From positions 1-33,556 of the forward strand of contig JBQTIA010000120.1 of the NCBI GenBank assembly GCA_052388455.1: a stretch of DNA of 33,556 nucleotides, read 5' to 3'. The notes beneath the pieces were generated by a model, which worked only from the letters and a program-made list of their open reading frames with translations, made no database searches and was not told the origin of the DNA. Position 1 is the stretch's first letter. Each line of letters starts with the position of its first letter. This DNA comes from CAZSNH01 sp052388455. GTDB lineage: Bacteria > Pseudomonadota > Alphaproteobacteria > Rhizobiales > Hyphomicrobiaceae. A program made the position numbers and the translations under genes. This document shows, one piece after another, positions 7,590-16,800 of the stretch.

Positions 7590-7662
7590 ATTCGAGCGCT
7601 TCATCACTTCGCTCAAGTTGTAGTCGCTCCTTTTATTTTTATGCGTTTTTTCGGGGCTGTTC

Positions 7663-8652
7663 GTGTTGCGTGGCGGGGCACACGGCAATTTGCCGCTCGG
7701 TTGGCGGCTCTTCGGGCGTCGGGCATGGGTTGCCGCGCTCGCTATTTCCGGTGGGATACTCTCCACGAGTATCGTTTCGACGTCCGCTGCAGCGGAACCG
7801 GCTACTGCTCCAAAGGCATCTTCACCCGCTGACGCCAAAACCGACGCCCAGGCTGCCACGCCAGCAAAACCCATGCTGTGGAGAGAAGTTTTCGCCGGTG
7901 CCGACGCCACGGCCGACGGCTGGCTGGTGTTCTCCGGCGCCACGGTCGCGCCCTTCGGACACATCCACGACCAAGGCTTCAGGATGCGCGTCACGTCCGG
8001 ATACGGCGCCTACCAGTATTCCGGAATTCGCTGCCTGACCAAAAAAAGGTGCCTTCAAGGCCACCCCGGAACTCGCTTGGCCCTCACCAAATACCAGGCG
8101 GAAACGTCCTTCACGGATCTCGTGGCCGGCTACCTTTGGCGGTTCGATCCGCTGATCGTGAAAATCCTCGCCGGTGGATCGATCATCGGACACAACATCG
8201 CGCCGTTCGATGAAGAGAACCTCGCCATCGGCTTCGACTGGGGACCAAAAGTCGGTGTCGAACTCTGGCTCAACATGGGCGACGACATGTGGGCTTCGCT
8301 CGATGCCTCCTGGACCGGGGCACACGAGGCGTTCGGCGTCCGCAGCCGGATAGGGTATCGACTGTGGCCGCACCTCTCGGTCGGCTTGGAAGCGCGCCTC
8401 AATCTGGATCGACAAGGGGCCTGCGATCTCGATTGGGACACATCAGACGCGTGCCAGGTCCAGTTCGCTGATCAGATAGACGACAACGAATTCGACCTCC
8501 TCGATTTCGGTCGCGGCGGACTGTTCGCGCGCTACGAGTGGACGGGCGGCGAAATCTCTCTTTCCGGCGGCATCTCGGGGTCCAGCATCGGCCGCGCCGA
8601 CCTCGACGACCCCGATCCCTACGGGATGATTGCGTGGATCATGCAGTACTGA
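7663..8652 (+). CDS. bcsS: Cellulose biosynthesis BcsS-like protein
   Basis: This is a 329-residue exported protein. Residues about 19-44 form a signal peptide (RRAWVAALAISG, cleavage near SAAA), followed by an Ala/Pro linker. The remainder is rich in alternating Gly/aromatic strands (VFAGADATADGWLVFSGATV, GYGAYQYSG, FARYEWTGGEISLSGGISGS). That is typical of the BcsS family (alphaproteobacterial cellulose-associated envelope proteins) and of small beta-barrels generally. The GTG at 7663 is the best available start, but its ribosome binding site is weak. No cellulose synthase genes are in the window, so it is an orphan here. Assignment is from recalled family resemblance; an unrelated outer-membrane barrel remains possible. 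Confidence 0.65.
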   Translation: MLRGGAHGNLPLGWRLFGRRAWVAALAISGGILSTSIVSTSAAAEPATAPKASSPADAKTDAQAATPAKPMLWREVFAGADATADGWLVFSGATVAPFGHIHDQGFRMRVTSGYGAYQYSGIRCLTKKRCLQGHPGTRLALTKYQAETSFTDLVAGYLWRFDPLIVKILAGGSIIGHNIAPFDEENLAIGFDWGPKVGVELWLNMGDDMWASLDASWTGAHEAFGVRSRIGYRLWPHLSVGLEARLNLDRQGACDLDWDTSDACQVQFADQIDDNEFDLLDFGRGGLFARYEWTGGEISLSGGISGSSIGRADLDDPDPYGMIAWIMQY

Positions 8653-8654
8653 CG

Positions 8655-8754
8655 GGGAGTGGGGAGTTGCGAACTGTGCCAGCCTGTCAACTGCCGACTG
8701 TCCTTAATCCACCATCCACCTGGCCACTCACCACTCACCACTCCCACCTTTTTT
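8655..8754 (+). terminator. Possible terminator of bcsS with heptamer repeat
   Basis: GGGAGTGGGGAGT (8655-8667) pairs with ACTCACCACTCCC (8733-8745) with one mismatch, and a run of six T follows at 8749-8754. The loop is long (65 bases) and holds a weaker AGTTG/CAACT pair. The right arm belongs to a tandem repeat of CCACTCA (8724-8744, nearly three copies). A terminator role is plausible but not certain. Confidence 0.4.
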
Positions 8755-8830
8755 CACTATCCGCCCCAAGGAACCCGCAATGCCGTCCGTCTTAGGGGTG
8801 TGAACCGGCCGTTGGGCAAGGCACGCGCGG

Positions 8831-9382
8831 GTGAGTGACGGGACCGACAAGGAACTGGCGGGGCGGGCGGCGGCGGGTGACCGCGCGGCCTTCGCGGCGC
8901 TGACCGATCGACATTACGATCGCGTCTACCGTCTCGCCTGGCGCTGGTCGGGCGCCGAGACGCTGGCCGAGGACATCGCCCAGGACGTCATGGTGAAGCT
9001 GGCAACGGCCATCACATCGTTCCGCGGTGAATCCCAATTTTCGACCTGGCTCTACCGCATCGCCTACGCTGCCACGATCGATCACCTGCGCGCCCGGCAA
9101 AGGATTGTGCCGTTTGCGCCGTCAGACATGATGATGCTGATGGAGGCCGCTCCGCAGGGACCGTCGACCGGCACGCCGGAGGATCACGTCGTCGGCGCCG
9201 AGTTGTGGCAAGCGGTGCGGGCGCTCCCCGATCAGCAGCGCGATGCCGTGCTGCTCGTTTATGGCGAAGACCTGTCGCACCAGGAGGCGGCAGCGATCAT
9301 GGGCTGCTCGGAGAAGACCGTCTCCTGGCATTTGTTCGAAGCGAGAAAGCGCCTCAGAGTGAAGCTGGAGGCGGTGGGCTGA
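8831..9382 (+). CDS. ECF-type RNA polymerase sigma factor
   Basis: This is a 183-residue sigma-70 family protein with only regions 2 and 4. Region 2 spans about residues 20-90 (FAALTDRHYDRVYRLAWRWS, AEDIAQDVMVKLA, FSTWLYRIAYAATIDHLRAR). Region 4 spans about 125-178 (LPDQQRDAVLLVYGEDLSHQ, AAIMGCSEKTVSWHLFEARK), a helix-turn-helix for the -35 element. The start is GTG at 8831, with only a weak purine-rich site upstream. It directs transcription of an envelope or stress regulon in response to an unknown signal. The next gene starts one base after its stop, so the two are one unit. A GGAACC at 8770-8775 upstream is reminiscent of ECF promoters, but the spacing to a -10 is short. Confidence 0.93.
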   Translation: MSDGTDKELAGRAAAGDRAAFAALTDRHYDRVYRLAWRWSGAETLAEDIAQDVMVKLATAITSFRGESQFSTWLYRIAYAATIDHLRARQRIVPFAPSDMMMLMEAAPQGPSTGTPEDHVVGAELWQAVRALPDQQRDAVLLVYGEDLSHQEAAAIMGCSEKTVSWHLFEARKRLRVKLEAVG

Positions 9383-9383
9383 C

Positions 9384-11681
9384 ATGACGAACCGCGACCT
9401 GTCGAGCTTGAAGGATCTGCCGGTGCCGGCCGCACGCGAGACGGCACGCCGCGCCGCCATCGATGCCGCCATGGCGGCCTTCGACTCCGCCGAAAAAAAC
9501 ACCGGGACACCCCAAGGAACCGGCGCCGGCGACCGTCCTACTCCCGCATCGCATCCGGCGATGAGGAGAAAATTCATGTCGTTCACCCGCTCTCAGTATG
9601 CACTGGCTGCCTCCATCGCCGCGCTGATGATCGCCGCGCCCGCCGCATTCAACGTCATGCAGAGCGACCGCCACCGGCAGGCATTCGATCCGATGCAGGC
9701 GGCGGCGCCCGCAAAGGTCCAGCCCGCACTCGAGCCCGAACCCATCGCCGGCGAAAAGGCCGGCGACAAGGGAGACATCGCGTCGTCTCGCTCGCAGGAA
9801 CCGTCGGCACCGGCGGCCTCGACGACCGTGGCACGCCAGGACCAGCCGGCCGACGAGAAGAAGAGCGCAGAAGCAGGTGCGGACGCGGACAGCATGACGT
9901 CGGTCGACGACCTGCTGCGCAAAACGCCCGAAGCCGAGGCGGTGACGAACCGGCAGGAGCTTGCCGAAAGCCCCGCTCCCAGCCCGGCCGCCGAGCTTGC
10001 CAAGAGTAAAAAAGTTGAGCGCCATGCCGGCCTGCCGTCCGGTGGAAGGAACCGTATGCTGGCGGAAATTCCGGTCTTGGCCCCCCCGCCACCCACGCAT
10101 GGCTTGGGAGCGATCTCCGGAAACGCCGGCCCGCGCTCGATCGACGGCCGCATCTCTGCGGCACCGACCGTCGCCGCACTGGACAGCGCGAAGCCGTACG
10201 AGGCCGATCTTCGCCGCACGAATGTCGATCAGGAGTTCCGCGACAAGTTCGATTCGAAAGACATCAACCCGGTCAAGCAGGTCGCTGCCGAACCGGTCTC
10301 GACCTTCTCGATCGACGTCGATACGGCGTCGTATGCCTTCGTGCGCCGCGCCCTCAACTCCGGAACGCTGCCGCCGAAGGATGCGATCCGCGTCGAGGAG
10401 ATGATCAACTATTTCCCCTACGACTACGCCAAGCCCGACACCGCCGAGACGCCGTTCAAGCCCACTGTCACCGTGCTGCCGAGCCCCTGGAACGCCGGCA
10501 ACCAGCTCGTGCACGTCGCCATCAAAGGCTACGACATTCAGGCAACCGAGCGACCGCGTGCCAACCTCGTGTTCCTGATCGACGTGTCGGGCTCGATGGA
10601 ATCGTCGGACAAGCTGCCGCTGGTCAAGAACGCCTTCCGGATGCTCGTCGACGAGCTGAAGCCCGACGACACCGTGGCCATCGTCACCTATGCGTCGGGG
10701 TCCGGCATCTGCCTCGAGCCGACCAATGCCTCCGACAAGGCGAAGATCCTCGCGGCGGTCGACAGCCTCGGCGCGGGTGGATCGACGGCGGGCGCCGAAG
10801 GCATCCAGGATGCTTACCGGCTGGCGGAATCGAACTTCGACAAGAGCGCGGTCAATCGCGTGATTCTCGCCACCGACGGCGACTTCAACGTCGGCGTCAC
10901 CGATCACGACGATCTCAAGGGGCTCATCGAAAGGAAGCGCGAGAAGGGCATCTTCCTGTCGATCCTCGGCGTCGGTCAGGGCAACTACAACGACGCGCTG
11001 ATGCAGACGCTGGCTCAGAACGGCAACGGCACTGCGGCTTACGTCGACACGTTGAACGAGGCGCGCAAGGTGCTGGTTGACGAGGCATCCTCGACACTCT
11101 TCACCATCGCCAAGGACGTGAAAGCTCAGATCGAGTGGAACCCGGCGCGCGTCGCCGAATACCGGCTGGTCGGCTACGAGACCCGAGCCCTGAAGCGCGA
11201 GGATTTCAACAACGACAAAGTCGATGCCGGTGACATCGGCTCTGGCCACACCGTCACTGCCATCTACGAGGTGACACCGGCCGGTTCGAGCCAGAAGCTG
11301 GTCGACGACTTGCGCTACGCCAAGCCCGAGGCGGCGCGACGCGAGCCGGCCGCCACGACGACCACGACCGTGGTGGCCGACGGCGAGATCGGGTTCCTGA
11401 AGCTGCGCTACAAGCTGCCGAAGGAAGATGCATCCAAGCTGGTAACCCTCGCCATCAACGATGGACTGGCGAAAGACACGGTCGCCACCGCGCCGGCCGA
11501 GGCCCGCTTCTCGATCGCCGTCGCCGCCTTCGGGCAATTGCTCAAGGGCGCGCCGTACCTCAAGGTCTTCGGCTACGACGACGTGATCGGTCTCGCGCAG
11601 TCGGCCAAGGGCGAGGACCGCTTCGGCTACCGCGCCGAGTTCATCAACCTCGTCCGCCTCGCCAAGTCGGCGCGGCCGTAG
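9384..11681 (+). CDS. Membrane-anchored VWA-domain protein (YfbK family), possible anti-sigma
   Basis: This is a 765-residue protein. Residues 1-70 are a short cytoplasmic region, 71-91 a membrane span, and about 92-280 a low-complexity Ala/Pro/Glu linker. Then come the VWF_A N-terminal module (about 283-345, DVDTASYAFVRRALNSGTLP), a VWA domain (about 395-570) and the YfbK-type C-terminal domain. The metal-binding MIDAS motif is intact as D400-V-S-G-S-M, with later T (GGST) and D (ATDGDFNVG) residues in place. The gene begins one base after the ECF sigma stop. That pairing, with a cytoplasmic stub ahead of a single membrane span, suggests the N-terminus holds the sigma factor and the periplasmic VWA domain senses ligand. 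This role is inferred. Confidence 0.85.
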   Translation: MTNRDLSSLKDLPVPAARETARRAAIDAAMAAFDSAEKNTGTPQGTGAGDRPTPASHPAMRRKFMSFTRSQYALAASIAALMIAAPAAFNVMQSDRHRQAFDPMQAAAPAKVQPALEPEPIAGEKAGDKGDIASSRSQEPSAPAASTTVARQDQPADEKKSAEAGADADSMTSVDDLLRKTPEAEAVTNRQELAESPAPSPAAELAKSKKVERHAGLPSGGRNRMLAEIPVLAPPPPTHGLGAISGNAGPRSIDGRISAAPTVAALDSAKPYEADLRRTNVDQEFRDKFDSKDINPVKQVAAEPVSTFSIDVDTASYAFVRRALNSGTLPPKDAIRVEEMINYFPYDYAKPDTAETPFKPTVTVLPSPWNAGNQLVHVAIKGYDIQATERPRANLVFLIDVSGSMESSDKLPLVKNAFRMLVDELKPDDTVAIVTYASGSGICLEPTNASDKAKILAAVDSLGAGGSTAGAEGIQDAYRLAESNFDKSAVNRVILATDGDFNVGVTDHDDLKGLIERKREKGIFLSILGVGQGNYNDALMQTLAQNGNGTAAYVDTLNEARKVLVDEASSTLFTIAKDVKAQIEWNPARVAEYRLVGYETRALKREDFNNDKVDAGDIGSGHTVTAIYEVTPAGSSQKLVDDLRYAKPEAARREPAATTTTTVVADGEIGFLKLRYKLPKEDASKLVTLAINDGLAKDTVATAPAEARFSIAVAAFGQLLKGAPYLKVFGYDDVIGLAQSAKGEDRFGYRAEFINLVRLAKSARP

Positions 11682-11704
11682 TCCCAATTTGCAAGCGATG
11701 CCCG

Positions 11705-11736
11705 AAGGTCCGGCGAGAGTTCTCTCGCCGGACCTT
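11705..11736 (+). terminator. Terminator after the sigma-VWA operon
   Basis: AAGGTCCGGCGAGA (11705-11718) and TCTCGCCGGACCTT (11723-11736) form a perfect 14-bp stem with a 4-nt loop, followed by AAGATTT. It lies 24 bases after the VWA gene stop. The stem is strong but the T-tract is short. Confidence 0.75.
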
Positions 11737-11769
11737 AAGATTTGCTACGACGGTCAATCCCATCAAACA

Positions 11770-11825
11770 GAACGATCGTTCGCCTTGACTTTGCCGCGAT
11801 CACGCATCAAAAAGAACGAACATTC
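11770..11825. promoter_or_regulatory. Two related operator-like palindromes before the TetR-RND operon
   Basis: GAACGATCGTTC (11770-11781) is a perfect 12-bp palindrome. GAACGAACATTC (11814-11825) matches it at 10 of 12 positions, with centres 44 bases apart (about four helical turns). A TTGACT string (11785-11790) lies between them and could be a -35 element, with only a poor -10 after it. This is a typical layout for autorepression by the TetR protein encoded just downstream. Confidence 0.55.
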
Positions 11826-11907
11826 ATTTTAACCGACTGGCATCGATCGGTGCGACCGGGTTCCCTAGGTTGCATCCACGGCTCCAGAAATCGGGTACGG
11901 GGAGGCC

Positions 11908-12564
11908 ATGCCGAAGCTCAAGCCAGACACCCAGCGGGCGCGCCGCGAGCATATTCTAGACGCCGCCGAGCAATGCTTCGCGCGCGCCGGATTCCATGCC
12001 TCGACCATGCAGGACATCTGCCGCGAGGCGGCGGTCAGCCCGGGCGCACTCTATGTCTATTTCGCCTCCAAGGAGGCGCTGATCGCGGGCCTGTGCGAGC
12101 GCAACCGGGCCGAGTTCCAGGCGCGCTTCGCCGATCTCGCCACCGCCCCCGATTTCATGGCCGCCCTTTCGGTGCTCGGCGAGCGCTATTTGGTCGAGGA
12201 GCCACCGCACAAGCAGCTGATGTGCGTCGAAATGGGTGTCGAGGCGACGCGCAACGCCCAGGTCAGCCAGATCTATCATTCCGTCGACCGCTACGTGGCG
12301 GACAGCTTCGAGCAGCTCTTCGCGCGTCTCGCCGCCGAGGGTCGCATCGCGCCGGCCATGGACATTCCCACCCTGTCGAAGGTGTTCTCCGTGATCTGCG
12401 ACGGCATGTTCTGGCGTCGTGCCATCGATCCGAATTTCGACGCGGGCGCCCTCGTGCCGGCGATCATCGCCACGGTTCAAGGACTGCTCAATCCCGTCGA
12501 TCGGGATCGACCGGCAGACCCGTGCGCAACCCCTCGCCGTGAGACGTGCGAGGCCGGCACATGA
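11908..12564 (+). CDS. TetR/AcrR-family transcriptional regulator of an RND pump
   Basis: This is a 218-residue protein. The N-terminal DNA-binding domain spans about residues 10-60 (REHILDAAEQCFARAGFHAS, MQDICREAAVSPGALYVYFA, SKEALIAGL). This is the standard TetR fold, with the recognition helix at SPGALYVYF. The C-terminal part is a ligand-binding domain and ends in a short polar tail. GGGGAGG precedes the ATG. The stop overlaps the start of the adaptor gene (ATGA), so all three genes downstream of the palindromes form one operon. It most likely represses its own operon until a pump substrate binds. The ligand is unknown. Confidence 0.93.
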   Translation: MPKLKPDTQRARREHILDAAEQCFARAGFHASTMQDICREAAVSPGALYVYFASKEALIAGLCERNRAEFQARFADLATAPDFMAALSVLGERYLVEEPPHKQLMCVEMGVEATRNAQVSQIYHSVDRYVADSFEQLFARLAAEGRIAPAMDIPTLSKVFSVICDGMFWRRAIDPNFDAGALVPAIIATVQGLLNPVDRDRPADPCATPRRETCEAGT

Positions 12565-13832
12565 CACGGATGCGAAAACTCGGCGTGCTGATCGCGCTCA
12601 CCGGACTGGGGGCCGTCGCCTACTGGACCGGCGCTGGCAACACGGCGCTGATCAAGGTCAATGAAAAAGTCGCCACCCACATGGCCGACCGCAAGGCCAA
12701 GACGGCTGCGGCAACGGTCGAAAAGGCGCCCCTCGCGCCGGCCGTCTCGGTCACGCCGGTCGAGGTCAGGGAGTTCACCGAAACCGTGCTCGTCACCGGC
12801 ACGCTGGTGCCGCGCGACGAGATCCTGGTCGCGCCCGAAGTCGAAGGGCTGAAGGTGCTGACGCTGAGGGTCGACGAAGGCGATCAGGTCACCAAGGGTC
12901 AGGTATTGGCGACGCTGGTGTCGGACAGTCTCGACGCGCAGGTGGCCGAGAGCGACGCGCAACTCGCGCGTGCCACAGCGGCCATCGCCCAGGCCAAGAG
13001 CCAGATCGCCGAGGCGGAGGCCCGCGCCAAGGAAGCGACCCAATCGCTGGAGCGTGCGCAACCGCTGCGCAAGCAGGGCTGGATCGCCGAGAGCACCGTC
13101 GATCAGCGGCAGTCCGCGGCGTCCTCGACGCGGGCGCAGGTGGTGGCCGCCCGTGACGGCCTGCGGCTCGCCGAAGCTGAGAAGGCGCAGGTTGAGGCCA
13201 AGCGCCGCGATCTCGACTGGCGACGTGGCAACATCGAGGTGAAATCGCCCGCCGACGGGCTCGTCTCCCGGCGCAATGCGCGCATCGGCGGCCTTGCGCT
13301 GTCGGCCGGCGAGCCGATGTTCCGGATCATCGCGCGCGGCGAAATCGAGCTCGATGCCGAAGTCCCCGAGCAGCGTCTCGTCAAGCTCGCCGCCGGTCAA
13401 AAGGCTCACATCGAATCGTCGGCCGCCGGCAAGGTCGAAGGCACGGTGCGCCTCGTCTCGCCCGAGGTCGACAAGGCGACGCGGCTCGGCCGCGTACGCG
13501 TATTCCTCGGCGTCGATCCCAACCTGCGCATCGGCACCTTCGCGCGTGGCACCATCGAGACGGCGCGCGTCAAGAGCATCGCCGTGCCGCAGTCGGCCAT
13601 CCTCTACGGAGACGAGGGTGCGCGCGTGCTGGTGGTGATAGACGGGTCGGTGCGCGAGCGTGCCATCGTGACCGGCCTCAGCGCCGCCGGGCTGGTCGAG
13701 GTGAAGTCGGGATTGGAGGCCGGCGACGTCGTGGTGGCGAAATCCGGCACCTTCCTGCGAGACGGCGACGCCGTGCGACCCGTCGAGCCCGACTCGAAGG
13801 TCAGTGCCTCGCGCAGCGGAGGGGGCACGTGA
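12561..13832 (+). CDS. RND efflux periplasmic adaptor (membrane fusion protein)
   Basis: This is a 423-residue HlyD/AcrA-type protein. It has an N-terminal hydrophobic anchor (about residues 7-25). A barrel-sandwich (lipoyl-like) half follows (LVPRDEILVAPEVEGLKVLT), then an alanine/glutamate-rich coiled-coil hairpin (about 115-215), the second lipoyl half (NIEVKSPADGLVSRRNARIG) and a beta-barrel region. It links the inner-membrane RND pump to an outer-membrane channel. I chose the ATG at 12561, which overlaps the TetR stop as ATGA and has GAGG upstream. A GTG at 12546 is also in frame. No outer-membrane factor gene is nearby, so a shared TolC is likely. Confidence 0.93.
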   Translation: MTRMRKLGVLIALTGLGAVAYWTGAGNTALIKVNEKVATHMADRKAKTAAATVEKAPLAPAVSVTPVEVREFTETVLVTGTLVPRDEILVAPEVEGLKVLTLRVDEGDQVTKGQVLATLVSDSLDAQVAESDAQLARATAAIAQAKSQIAEAEARAKEATQSLERAQPLRKQGWIAESTVDQRQSAASSTRAQVVAARDGLRLAEAEKAQVEAKRRDLDWRRGNIEVKSPADGLVSRRNARIGGLALSAGEPMFRIIARGEIELDAEVPEQRLVKLAAGQKAHIESSAAGKVEGTVRLVSPEVDKATRLGRVRVFLGVDPNLRIGTFARGTIETARVKSIAVPQSAILYGDEGARVLVVIDGSVRERAIVTGLSAAGLVEVKSGLEAGDVVVAKSGTFLRDGDAVRPVEPDSKVSASRSGGGT

Positions 13833-16800
13833 ACCTCAATATCTCCGCGTGGTCGATCCGCAATCCCGTGCCGGCCCTCGTGCTGTTCATGGTGCTGATG
13901 ACGCTCGGCTACCTGAGCTTCACCGCCCTGCCGATCACCCGCTTTCCGAACATCGACGTGCCGATCATCCAGGCCCGCGTCTATCAGTCCGGTGCTGCGC
14001 CGGCCGAGCTCGAAACGCAGGTGACGAAAAAAGTAGAGGATGCGATCGCCGGCGTCACCGGCGTCAAGCACATCTCGTCCAACGTCTCGGAAGGCGCATC
14101 GATCACGACAATCGAGTTCCGTCTCGAGGTCGATCCCGATCGTGCCCTCAACGACGTGAAGGACGCCATCGCCCGCATCCGCACCGATCTGCCGCGCACC
14201 ATCGACGAGCCGGTGACCTCGCGGCTGGAGATCGAGGGCCTTCCCATCGTCACTTACGCGGCCCGTGCGCCGGCCATGACTCCGGAAGAGCTGTCGTGGT
14301 TCGTGGACGACACGGTCGTGCGCATCCTGCAGGGTGTCAAAGGCGTCTCGGAGGTGAAGCGCATCGGCGGCGTGACGCGCGAAATCCGCATTGCCCTCGA
14401 TCCCGACCGGCTGCTGGCCCTCGGCATCACGTCGGGTGACGTCAACCGTCAGGTGCGGGCGACCAACGTCGACCTCGCCGGCGGACGCGGCGAGCTGAGC
14501 GGCCGCGAGCAGGCGATCCGGACCCTCGCCGGCAAGCGGACCGTCGAGGACCTCTCGTCGACCATGATCGCGCTGCCACAGGGCCGCAAGGTGAGGCTCG
14601 ACGAGCTCGGCACGGTGACCGACAGCGTCCAGGAGCAGCGGACCTACGCCGATCTCGACGGACAGCCGGTGGTCGGCTTCTCGATCTCGCGCGGCAAGGG
14701 TGCGAGCGACACGGTGGTCGCCGCCGAGGTCGCCCGCAAGATCGCCGAGATCCAGAAGAGCTACCCGGATGTCCAGCTGCCGCTGATCGACGATACCGTG
14801 CAGTACACGTTCGGCGTCTACGAGCAGACGATGACCACGCTGATAGAAGGGGCGCTGCTCGCCATCCTGGTCGTGTTCGTGTTCCTGAAGGACTGGCGTG
14901 CCACCATCGTCTCGGCCATCGCGCTGCCGCTCTCCATCATTCCGGCTTTCTGGGCCATGGATGCGATGGACTTCAGCTTGAACCTCGTCAGCCTGCTCGC
15001 CATCACCATCGTCACCGGCATTCTCGTCGACGACGCGATCGTCGAAATCGAAAATATCGTGCGCCACATGCGCATGGGAAAATCCGCCTATCGCGCATCG
15101 ATCGAAGCGGCCGACGAGATCGGCCTCGCGGTCATCGCGATCACATTTACGATCATCGCGGTCTTTACACCCGTCTCCTTCATGGGCGGAATCGCGGGCC
15201 AGTACTTCAAGCAATTCGGTCTCGTCGTGGCGGCTGCCGTGTTCTTCTCACTTCTGGTCGCGCGTCTCATCACGCCGATGCTCGCCGCCTACTTCCTCCG
15301 GGCCGGACACGAGGAGAAGCCCGAGGGCTGGCTGCTCAGAGCCTACACCCGCCTCGTGCGCTGGTCGGCGATCAACCGCATCAAGACCGTCGCCCTCGGC
15401 CTGATGATCTTTGCCGGCTCCATCGGCAGCTTCTTCCTGCTGCCATCCGGCTTCCTGCCGGCGGAGGACTCTGGCCGCGCGCTGCTCGGCGTCGAGCTGC
15501 CGCCGGGCACGCGCCTCGCCGACACCCGAACCGTGACGCGCGACATCTCGCGGCGCATCGCGGCCCGCCCCGACGTGGCGAGCGTGTTCGTCAACGGCGG
15601 AACGCTGCTCGGCTCGGGCGAGGAGGTGCGCAAGGCGACCTTCATCATCATCCTGAAGCCGCGCGGCGAGCGCCCGAAGCAGACCGTCATCAAGGAGCAG
15701 ATCGGACGCGAACTCGCCGAAATTCCCGACATCCGCTACTGGTTCCTGCAGGACGACGGCCAGCGCCAGATGCAGCTCGTCGTTTCGGGACGTGACGGCG
15801 AAGCCGTCACCCGCATCGCGGCCGAGGTGACGAGCCAGGCGAAGCGCCTGCCGGCACTGCTCAACGTCGTCTCGACCGCCGAGCTGGACCGGCCCGAGCT
15901 GCGCGTTTATCCGAAAACGGAAATCGCCGCCGAGCTCGGCATCTCGACGGAGACGATCTCGGAGGCCGTGCGCATCGCGACCATCGGCGACATCGGCGCC
16001 AATCTCGCCAAGTTCGATGTCGGCGACCGGCAGGTACCGATCCGCGTGCAGCTCGAAGAGAAGGCGCGCGAAAACCGCCAGATCATCGAGGAACTGAAGG
16101 TTCAGACGCCGAGCGGCGCCTCCGTGCCGCTGACCACCGTCGCCCGCTTCGAGTTCGGCCAGGGCCCAACCTCGATCGATCGCTACGACCGCACCCGGCG
16201 CATCCTGATCGGCGCCGATCTCAGGGGCGAGACGCCGCTCGGCGATGCCGTGCAGTCGATCCTCAAGCTCCCTGCTGCGCAGAACCTGCCGGCGGGAGTC
16301 GAGATCAAGCAGTTCGGCGACGCCGAGATCATGGCGGAAGTGTTCCAGGGATTCGCCGATGCCATGGGCGCCGGCATCATGATGGTGTTTGCCGTGCTGG
16401 TGTTGCTGTTCGCCAGCTTCCTGCAGCCCATCACCATTCTCTTCTCGCTGCCGCTGTCGATCGGCGGCGCCATCGTCGCGCTCGCAATCACCGGCAAGCC
16501 GATCAGCCTGCCGGTCGTGATCGGCATCCTCATGCTGATGGGCATCGTCACCAAGAACGCCATCATGCTCGTCGATTTTGCCGTCGAGGAGATCAAGCGC
16601 GGCGTCCCCCGCCTTGAGGCCATCGTCGATGCCGGACGCAAGCGCGCCCGGCCCATCGTGATGACAACCATCGCCATGGTCGGCGGGATGCTGCCGGCGG
16701 CGCTCGCGGTCGGCTCCGGCGGCGAGTTCCGCGCGCCGATGGCCATCGCCGTCATCGGCGGCCTCATTTCCTCGACCGTGCTCAGCCTCGTGTTCGTGCC

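Larger units (their letters stand above)
7197..7662. promoter_or_regulatory. Divergent control region between the phasin gene and bcsS
   Basis: This 466-base gap turns AT-rich toward bcsS. It holds a bulged hairpin (7270-7301), a PhaR-like site (7394-7404), a perfect 14-bp palindrome GATAGAATTCTATC (7504-7517), and the inverted pair GGTTAAC (7561-7567) / GTTAACC (7583-7589). No gene is evident. The palindromes nearest bcsS are likely operators for that gene, by position only. Confidence 0.45.

Noticed and set aside
8770..8792. ECF autoregulatory promoter (GGAACC ... CGTCT) before the sigma gene
   Set aside because: The two elements are only about 12-13 bases apart, shorter than usual for ECF promoters, so I did not list it as a feature.
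9354..11687. 777-codon open frame antisense to the VWA gene
   Set aside because: It mirrors the whole sense gene; the translation has no domain I recognise and a composition typical of antisense frames. The sense frame has an intact MIDAS and family motifs.
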